From: Methylophilaceae bacterium | GTDB lineage: Bacteria; Pseudomonadota; Gammaproteobacteria; Burkholderiales; Methylophilaceae | Assembly: GCA_947379975.1 (NCBI GenBank) | Contig: CANCPF010000043.1 | Location: 1-10,318 of the forward strand | DNA length: 10,318 nucleotides | Direction: 5' to 3' | Shown: positions 5,992 through 10,318 of the stretch, piece by piece | Layout of the letters: each line of letters starts with the position of its first letter | Position numbering within the stretch: position 1 is the stretch's first letter | Notes under the pieces: model-generated | Told to the model about the DNA's origin: nothing | The model's input: only the letters and a program-made list of their open reading frames with translations | Databases searched by the model: none | Program-made: the position numbers and the translations under genes

Positions 5992-8169
5992 CTAAAATTT
6001 GCCGTAATAGCCTTCTTTTAAAGCATCGTAAAGATTAGCCGCTGAGTGAATTTCACCATCGTATTCAATCTCTTCGTTGCCTTTCACCTCTAGCTCGGTG
6101 CCATCATCTAGCGTAAATTTGTAGGTGGTATTTTCTAAGTCTTTCTCAGTGACCAGTACGCCTTGGAACGCTTCAGGGTTGAATCTAAATGTCGTACAGC
6201 CTTTTAAGCCTTTGTCGTAAGCGTAAAGATAGATGTTTTTGAAATCTTCAAAATCATAATCAGTCGGGACATTGATAGTTTTTGAGATCGAACTATCAAT
6301 CCATTTTTGTGCGGCGGCTTGAATATCTACGTGCGCTTTTGCCTGAATGGTTGAAGAATCTAAGAAGTAATCAGGTAACTTTTCATCGTCTTTATCGCTA
6401 AATGGCATCGCTTTTGGGTTAATCAACTCACGGTAAGCTAATAATTCATAAGAGAATACATCGACTTTTTCTTTTGATTTTTTTCCTTCACGAATCACGT
6501 TACGTGCGTAATGGTGGGCAAAACTAGGCTCAATACCGTTGCTGGCGTTGTTAGCAAGCGATAGCGAAATAGTACCAGTAGGTGCGATTGAGCTGTGATG
6601 CGAAAAGCGTGCGCCTTTAGTGGCAATTTGGTTACGTAAGCCTTCAGGGAACTGCTGCATATAGCGGCTATATTTACCTAACAACACTTTGCCGGTAAGT
6701 TTTGTGCCTACTTTAATACCATCAGCGGCCATTTCTGGACGTTTTGCTAGCATGTCAGCGGTCACTTCAAATTTCTCATCCATGATAGGCGCAGGGCCTT
6801 TTTCTGCGGCTAATTGTACGCCAACTTCCCAGCCAACTTCTGCCATGATGCGCGTTACATCATCGGTAAATTTAAGTGAGGGTTCTTCGCCATATTTCAT
6901 TTTCATCATGGTCAGCGCTGAGCCTAAACCCAAATAACCCATACCATGACGGCGCTTGCGGACGATTTCATCGCGCTGTTGTTGCAGTGGTAAGCCATTG
7001 ATTTCAACCACGTTATCTAACATGCGGGTGAAAATAGCCACTACATCGTGATATTCTTTCCAGTCAAAGTAAGCTTCATCTGTGAATGGTTTTTTAACAA
7101 AACGCGTCAGGTTTACTGAACCTAATAAGCAGGCGCCATAAGGTGGCAATGGTTGCTCGCCACATGGATTAGTCGCACGAATGTTTTCGCAAAACCAGTT
7201 ATTGTTCATTTCATTCACACGGTCAATCAAGATAAAACCTGGCTCAGCGAAGTCGTAGGTGCTAGACATAATGACGTCCCACAAGCGACGCGCCTTGATT
7301 GTTTTATATACGCGGCAAGCAACTTTTCCGGCATCAATTCCCTCTAATTTGGTGAGGTATTTGCCTTTAACCGGCCATTCACGCCACACTACTTGAGTGA
7401 TATCTTTTACATTTAGGCCATCAACAATCGCCTCTTTTTCTGTGACAGGAAAGGCTAATTTCCATTCTGAATCGGCTTTAACCGCTTCCATGAATTCTTT
7501 TGTGATTAAGCATGACAAGTTGAATTGGCGTAAACGACCATTTTCACGTTTGGCTTTAATGAAATCAGTCACATCAGGATGTGAAATATCAAACGTTGCC
7601 ATTTGCGCACCGCGACGGCCGCCTGCGCTAGAAACGGTGAAACACATTTTGTCGTAAATATCCATAAACGACAGCGGGCCGCTAGTGTAAGCGCCAGCAC
7701 CTGCTACAAATGCGCCTTTTGGACGTAAGGTAGAAAACTCGTAGCCAATGCCGCAGCCGGCTTTAAGGGTTAGGCCAGCCTCGTGAACCTTGCCTAAAAT
7801 GTTATCCATGCTGTCTTCAATCACGCCAGAAACGGTGCAATTAATGGTTGAAGTGGCAGGTTTATGCTCTAAAGCACCAGCGTTTGAGGTGATACGACCG
7901 GCTGGAATCGCCCCGCGACGCAAAGCCCACAGGAATTTTTCATGCCACTCGGCACGTTTTTCTTCCACTTCAACATCTGCTAAGGCGCGCGCTACGCGTG
8001 AGTAAGAATCATCGATATTCCCATCAATATTGTCACCTTGCTTAGATTTGAGACGATATTTTTTATCCCAAATGTCTAGTGACACTGGTTGCATAGAAAT
8101 TTCTTTATCGGTATTCATATTCTCAGCGCCTACATTTGATTTGTTAGCGGTTTCAACGGCCTTAAGCAT
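5992..8169 (-). CDS. nrdJa: Class II (B12-dependent) ribonucleotide reductase catalytic subunit NrdJa (725 aa)
   Basis: Reduces ribonucleotides to deoxyribonucleotides in the cytoplasm, using adenosylcobalamin to make the thiyl radical, so it needs no oxygen. Active-site landmarks are visible. NPCGEQPLPPYGACLLGSVN holds Asn334, the radical-bearing Cys336 and Glu338. Cys111 (INCTVSG) and Cys347, eleven residues after Cys336 as in Thermotoga NrdJ, form the redox pair. SSIAPTGTISL (526-536) is the conserved substrate-phosphate loop. GLKGCTTFRF (654-663) is the typical motif near the end of the barrel. The chain stops at 725 residues, and the usual C-terminal region is supplied by nrdJb downstream. 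The ATG at 8169 has AAGGGG 9 nt upstream. It is read divergently from waaA. The promoter region carries an NrdR-box-like site. Confidence 0.93.
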   Translation of the reverse strand: MLKAVETANKSNVGAENMNTDKEISMQPVSLDIWDKKYRLKSKQGDNIDGNIDDSYSRVARALADVEVEEKRAEWHEKFLWALRRGAIPAGRITSNAGALEHKPATSTINCTVSGVIEDSMDNILGKVHEAGLTLKAGCGIGYEFSTLRPKGAFVAGAGAYTSGPLSFMDIYDKMCFTVSSAGGRRGAQMATFDISHPDVTDFIKAKRENGRLRQFNLSCLITKEFMEAVKADSEWKLAFPVTEKEAIVDGLNVKDITQVVWREWPVKGKYLTKLEGIDAGKVACRVYKTIKARRLWDVIMSSTYDFAEPGFILIDRVNEMNNNWFCENIRATNPCGEQPLPPYGACLLGSVNLTRFVKKPFTDEAYFDWKEYHDVVAIFTRMLDNVVEINGLPLQQQRDEIVRKRRHGMGYLGLGSALTMMKMKYGEEPSLKFTDDVTRIMAEVGWEVGVQLAAEKGPAPIMDEKFEVTADMLAKRPEMAADGIKVGTKLTGKVLLGKYSRYMQQFPEGLRNQIATKGARFSHHSSIAPTGTISLSLANNASNGIEPSFAHHYARNVIREGKKSKEKVDVFSYELLAYRELINPKAMPFSDKDDEKLPDYFLDSSTIQAKAHVDIQAAAQKWIDSSISKTINVPTDYDFEDFKNIYLYAYDKGLKGCTTFRFNPEAFQGVLVTEKDLENTTYKFTLDDGTELEVKGNEEIEYDGEIHSAANLYDALKEGYYGKF

Positions 8170-8178
8170 GGATATATT

Positions 8179-8184
8179 CCCCTT
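8179..8184 (-). promoter_or_regulatory. Ribosome binding site of nrdJa
   Basis: AAGGGG on the minus strand lies 9 nt before the ATG at 8169. It supports this start over the internal Met codons at residues 18 and 26. Confidence 0.6.
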
Positions 8185-8220
8185 ATTATTTGACTTTCGC
8201 AGACATTAAATAAACCCATT

Positions 8221-8256
8221 TTAAGTATTTTGACTTAAGCCGTATTTATAAAATAC
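8221..8256 (-). repeat. Two small hairpins in the nrdJ leader
   Basis: Two inverted repeats lie side by side in the predicted nrdJ leader: TTAAGT (8221-8226) with ACTTAA (8233-8238), 6-nt loop, and GTATTT (8242-8247) with AAATAC (8251-8256), 3-nt loop. Both are AT-rich and individually weak. Together with the larger structure just upstream they suggest a folded leader. Confidence 0.4.
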
Positions 8257-8272
8257 CACTTTCACGGTGTTA

Positions 8273-8336
8273 GTTAATCTTAAGGAAGCCTCGTTTTTAA
8301 GCTTAGTACTTAAAAGTTCCTTAAAACTTGATTAAC
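8273..8336 (-). repeat. 64-bp nested inverted repeat in the nrdJ leader
   Basis: Three nested perfect arms pair around a 7-nt centre: GTTAATC (8273-8279) with GATTAAC (8330-8336), TTAAGGAA (8280-8287) with TTCCTTAA (8317-8324), and TTTTAAG (8295-8301) with CTTAAAA (8309-8315). That is 22 base pairs, interrupted by a 5-nt bulge on one side and a 7/1-nt internal loop. No T run follows on the minus strand, so it is not a standard terminator. It lies downstream of the predicted nrdJ transcription start and so would be an RNA structure in the leader. It might also be a protein-binding or cruciform site in DNA. Confidence 0.6.
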
Positions 8337-8351
8337 CACAACATATTGTGT
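8336..8351. promoter_or_regulatory. NrdR-box-like operator upstream of nrdJa
   Basis: The 16-mer CCACAACATATTGTGT matches the published NrdR box (acaCwAtATaTwGtgt) at 14 of 16 positions, including the central palindrome. NrdR is the ATP/dATP-sensing repressor of ribonucleotide reductase genes. The site would lie at about +4 to +19 of the predicted nrdJ transcript, a typical position for repression. NrdR boxes usually occur in pairs about 31 bp apart; no good second copy is visible, which lowers confidence. Confidence 0.6.
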
Positions 8352-8360
8352 TTTTTTAGT

Positions 8361-8389
8361 AATTTAATCATTTTGTAGGGGTTGGTCAA
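8361..8389 (-). promoter_or_regulatory. Predicted sigma-70 promoter of nrdJa-nrdJb
   Basis: On the minus strand TTGACC (8389-8384) and TAAATT (8366-8361) are separated by exactly 17 nt. TTGACC matches five of six -35 consensus bases and TAAATT four of six -10 bases. The predicted start is near 8354, giving a leader of about 185 nt before the ATG at 8169. The NrdR-box-like palindrome lies immediately downstream of the start, which fits repression of this promoter. Confidence 0.6.
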
Positions 8390-8452
8390 GCGGTTTATTT
8401 TAAAAATTTAGCTGATTTTAACGATGATTTTGCTTGCAAATTTTTAAACCAA

Positions 8453-8470
8453 GGCAGGCATTGGCTTGCC
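8453..8470 (+). other. Small GC-rich hairpin upstream of waaA
   Basis: GGCAGGC (8453-8459) and GCTTGCC (8464-8470) form a 7-bp stem with one G-T wobble and an ATTG loop, in otherwise AT-rich DNA 51 bp before the waaA start. There is no T tract on either side, so it is not a terminator. It could be a leader hairpin. I see no convincing promoter or Shine-Dalgarno sequence for waaA in 8390-8520. Confidence 0.3.
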
Positions 8471-8520
8471 ACAATGTAAGCAATAACTCACATAAAAAAA
8501 ATTTGTGCGAAAATAGCAAA

Positions 8521-9771
8521 ATGACGCTGACCGTTTATAAATTTTTACTTTATTTGTTACTGCCTTTTACGGCGCTAAAATTATTATGGCGTGCAAGAAA
8601 GCAAGCCGAATACTTGCAACATTGGCGCGAGCGCTATGGCTTTTATTGCACACCGATCAATGTGCCGGTTATTTGGCTGCACTGTGTTTCTGTTGGCGAA
8701 ACTCGTGCGGCAACGCCTTTAGTCAAATCGCTCTTAAAAAAATATCCAAATCACCAGATTTTACTTACGCATACCACGCCCACAGGACGCGCCACCAGCG
8801 AGCAATTATTTGGTGATAATGTTCAGCGGGTTTACTTACCTTACGATGTACCTTTTGCGGTTCATGGTTTTTTAAAGCACTTTAAGCCAGTGATAGGCGT
8901 ATTAATGGAAACCGAACTTTGGTTTAATTTAATTGCGGCTTGCAAGCAACATAACATTCCACTGTTATTGGTCAATGCACGTTTGTCGGAAAGATCTGCG
9001 CGCGGCTACGCTAAATTAGGTAAATTAGCCCGGCAAGGTTTACAAGATCTCGCTGAAATTGCCGCGCAAACTCAGGCCGATGCTGAGCGTTTCGAGCAAT
9101 TAGGGGCAAAGCAAGTCAGCGTGGCAGGTAATTTAAAGTTTGAGGTTATACCGCCTGTGGATGCAGTTATGCAAGGCCAGCAACTACGCACCTTATTTGG
9201 TAACAATCGCCCGATTTTTTTAGCCGCCAGTACCCGTGAAGGTGAAGAGGCGATTATCTTAAATGCCGTTGTAGAAATTCCCAACTTACTCACGGTGATT
9301 GTGCCTCGTCATCCACAGCGTTTTAGTGAGGTTGAGGCTTTGCTACAAGCGCGTGGCATCCAATATCAGAAACGTTCTAGCTTGCAGCAAGTTGTCAATA
9401 ACCAGACGCAAGTGATTTTGGGTAATACGATGGGCGAGTTGTTTACTTATTACGCCAGTGCAGATATTTGTTTAGTGGGAGGTAGCTTATTGCCTTATGG
9501 CGGACAAAACTTAATTGAAGCGATGCGCATGGGTAAACCTGTTTTAATCGGTGAGCACACTTATAATTTTAAAGAAGTTTCAGTGCTTGCCTTAGCCCAA
9601 GAAGCCGCATTGCTAGTTAAGGATGCTGCAAAAATCAGGCAGACAATTGAAAATCTGCTAGAAAACCCAGAAAAACAAGCTGAAATGGGTGCGGCTGGTC
9701 TGGCAATATGTATGGTATCTCTGGGAGCCACAGAAAAAACGTTATCGATGATTGCTAAAAATATAAAATAA
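8521..9771 (+). CDS. waaA: 3-deoxy-D-manno-octulosonic acid (Kdo) transferase (416 aa)
   Basis: Transfers Kdo from CMP-Kdo to the lipid A precursor at the cytoplasmic face of the inner membrane, the first step of lipopolysaccharide core assembly. Residues 5-23 are a hydrophobic N-terminal anchor (YKFLLYLLLPFTALKLLW). Family motifs follow in order: WLHCVSVGE with the catalytic Glu60, METELWFN (129-136), NARLSERSARGY (152-163), GNLKFE (203-208), AASTREGEE (235-243), VPRHPQRF (261-268), NTMGELFTYYASAD (302-315), and GGSLLPYGGQNLIE (320-333) ahead of GKPVLIGEHTYNF. The length is close to the usual 425 residues. ATG at 8521 is chosen. An upstream TTG at 8434 is in frame but would add 29 polar residues before the membrane anchor. 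The ribosome binding site is weak. The gene is divergent from nrdJa and abuts the glycosylase gene without a gap. Confidence 0.95.
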   Translation: MTLTVYKFLLYLLLPFTALKLLWRARKQAEYLQHWRERYGFYCTPINVPVIWLHCVSVGETRAATPLVKSLLKKYPNHQILLTHTTPTGRATSEQLFGDNVQRVYLPYDVPFAVHGFLKHFKPVIGVLMETELWFNLIAACKQHNIPLLLVNARLSERSARGYAKLGKLARQGLQDLAEIAAQTQADAERFEQLGAKQVSVAGNLKFEVIPPVDAVMQGQQLRTLFGNNRPIFLAASTREGEEAIILNAVVEIPNLLTVIVPRHPQRFSEVEALLQARGIQYQKRSSLQQVVNNQTQVILGNTMGELFTYYASADICLVGGSLLPYGGQNLIEAMRMGKPVLIGEHTYNFKEVSVLALAQEAALLVKDAAKIRQTIENLLENPEKQAEMGAAGLAICMVSLGATEKTLSMIAKNIK

Positions 9772-10318
9772 ATGGAAGCAGTTAAAAATTATCAGTCCGC
9801 CACTGATTATCTAGCCAAGTTAGACGCCGATTGGGCACAATTAATAGCGTTAGTCGGCCCTTGTAGTTTTACGCCAAAACCCGCGCGTGAACCTTATGAA
9901 GCGCTAATCCGTGCGGTGGCTTATCAGCAGTTGCATGCTAAGGCTGGTGATGCGATTTTGAACCGGTTACTAAGTATTTACGGCCATGAATTTCCATCGC
10001 CACATCAATTGTCAAGCACACCGTTTGAGACACTGCGCGCTTGTGGATTTTCTGCCAAGAAAATTGAAGCCATAAGCGGTATTGCCAATGCCGCATTGAC
10101 TGGCATTGTGCCCACCCGCACTCAAGCGGATCTGATGACTGATGAAGATTTAATCGCGCGCTTAGTTATACTTAAAGGCATAGGTCGCTGGACGGTTGAA
10201 ATGCTGCTGATTTTCACCTTGGAGCGCATGGATGTGTTACCTGCGGATGATTTTGGGGTGGCGCATGGCTATCAGCGACTTAAAAAACTAGCCACAGCAC
10301 CTAAGCGTAAAGAATTGA
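9772..10318 (+). CDS. DNA-3-methyladenine glycosylase II, AlkA-like (partial, 3' end outside window)
   Basis: Base-excision repair enzyme of the HhH-GPD superfamily that removes alkylated bases such as 3-methyladenine. The visible 182 residues contain the N-terminal signature EALIRAVAYQQLHAKAGD (43-60), the helix-hairpin-helix LKGIGRWTVEML (134-145), and PADDFGV (157-163), where Asp160 aligns with the catalytic Asp238 of E. coli AlkA. There is no AlkA-type N-terminal extra domain, so this is the short form of about 200 residues, and probably only some 20-30 residues are missing. The ATG directly follows the waaA stop (TAA at 9769-9771), so it is co-transcribed and probably translated by re-initiation. 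The frame is open at the window end. Related 8-oxoguanine or other HhH-GPD glycosylases are less likely given the motif wording. Confidence 0.88.
   Translation, partial: MEAVKNYQSATDYLAKLDADWAQLIALVGPCSFTPKPAREPYEALIRAVAYQQLHAKAGDAILNRLLSIYGHEFPSPHQLSSTPFETLRACGFSAKKIEAISGIANAALTGIVPTRTQADLMTDEDLIARLVILKGIGRWTVEMLLIFTLERMDVLPADDFGVAHGYQRLKKLATAPKRKEL

Noticed and set aside
6689..8005. Several plus-strand frames of 64-86 codons opposite nrdJa
   Set aside because: They mirror the codon pattern of the highly conserved nrdJa gene and show no ribosome binding sites or family motifs.
8186..8206. Six-codon upstream ORF on the minus strand ending 1 nt before the nrdJa Shine-Dalgarno sequence
   Set aside because: It is only six codons with no convincing ribosome binding site; such ORFs are expected by chance.
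8170..8353. Cobalamin riboswitch in front of the B12-dependent reductase
   Set aside because: The leader is about 185 nt, but I see no B12-box-like motif and the hairpins do not match the known cobalamin riboswitch layout.
8434..8520. In-frame TTG extension that would lengthen waaA by 29 residues
   Set aside because: The added residues are polar, precede the natural N-terminal membrane anchor, and are not part of the Kdo transferase family; ATG at 8521 gives the usual length.
8390..8520. waaA promoter
   Set aside because: Candidate hexamers such as TTGTAG-17-TATTTT (8374-8402) match the consensus poorly in AT-rich DNA, so none is called.
9072..9293. Minus-strand 73-codon frame inside waaA
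   Set aside because: It is opposite conserved waaA codons with no independent support.

Overview
The window looks like a moderately AT-rich proteobacterial chromosome. The Kdo transferase gene (waaA) implies a Gram-negative envelope. The B12-dependent ribonucleotide reductase split into two genes is the arrangement known from Pseudomonas, and it also fits some Betaproteobacteria. I cannot name the genus. A beta- or gammaproteobacterium is likely, and Methylophilaceae is only a guess.

Left half (1-5015, minus strand): a tightly packed operon of three different tyrosine recombinases (402, 510 and 724 residues), followed by the start of a small fourth gene that runs off the window. The junctions overlap by 4, 14 and 8 bp, so the four genes are probably translationally coupled. 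All three recombinases keep a recognisable R...HxxR...Y core with substitutions. The second and third also carry C-terminal cysteine clusters, and the third has a very large insert inside its catalytic domain. This is the recombinase module of a mobile element or genomic island. It resembles, without clearly matching, Tn554-type, RIT-type and gamma-mobile-trio modules. The rest of the element should lie to the left of base 1.

Junction (5016-5186): the end of the chromosomal nrdJ operon, with a clear rho-independent terminator at 5087-5115, and then about 70 bp carrying a probable promoter and short direct repeats in front of the recombinase operon. One end of the element is most likely here.

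Centre (5187-8169, minus strand): nrdJa and nrdJb together encode the class II (adenosylcobalamin-dependent) ribonucleotide reductase that makes deoxyribonucleotides. A 68-bp two-hairpin palindromic repeat fills the gap between them. Upstream is a well-formed sigma-70-like promoter, an NrdR-box-like palindrome at the predicted transcription start, and a leader of about 185 nt with a 64-nt nested inverted repeat.

Right part (8521-10318, plus strand, divergent from nrdJ): waaA (Kdo transferase, lipopolysaccharide core synthesis), followed with no gap by an AlkA-like DNA glycosylase gene cut by the window end.
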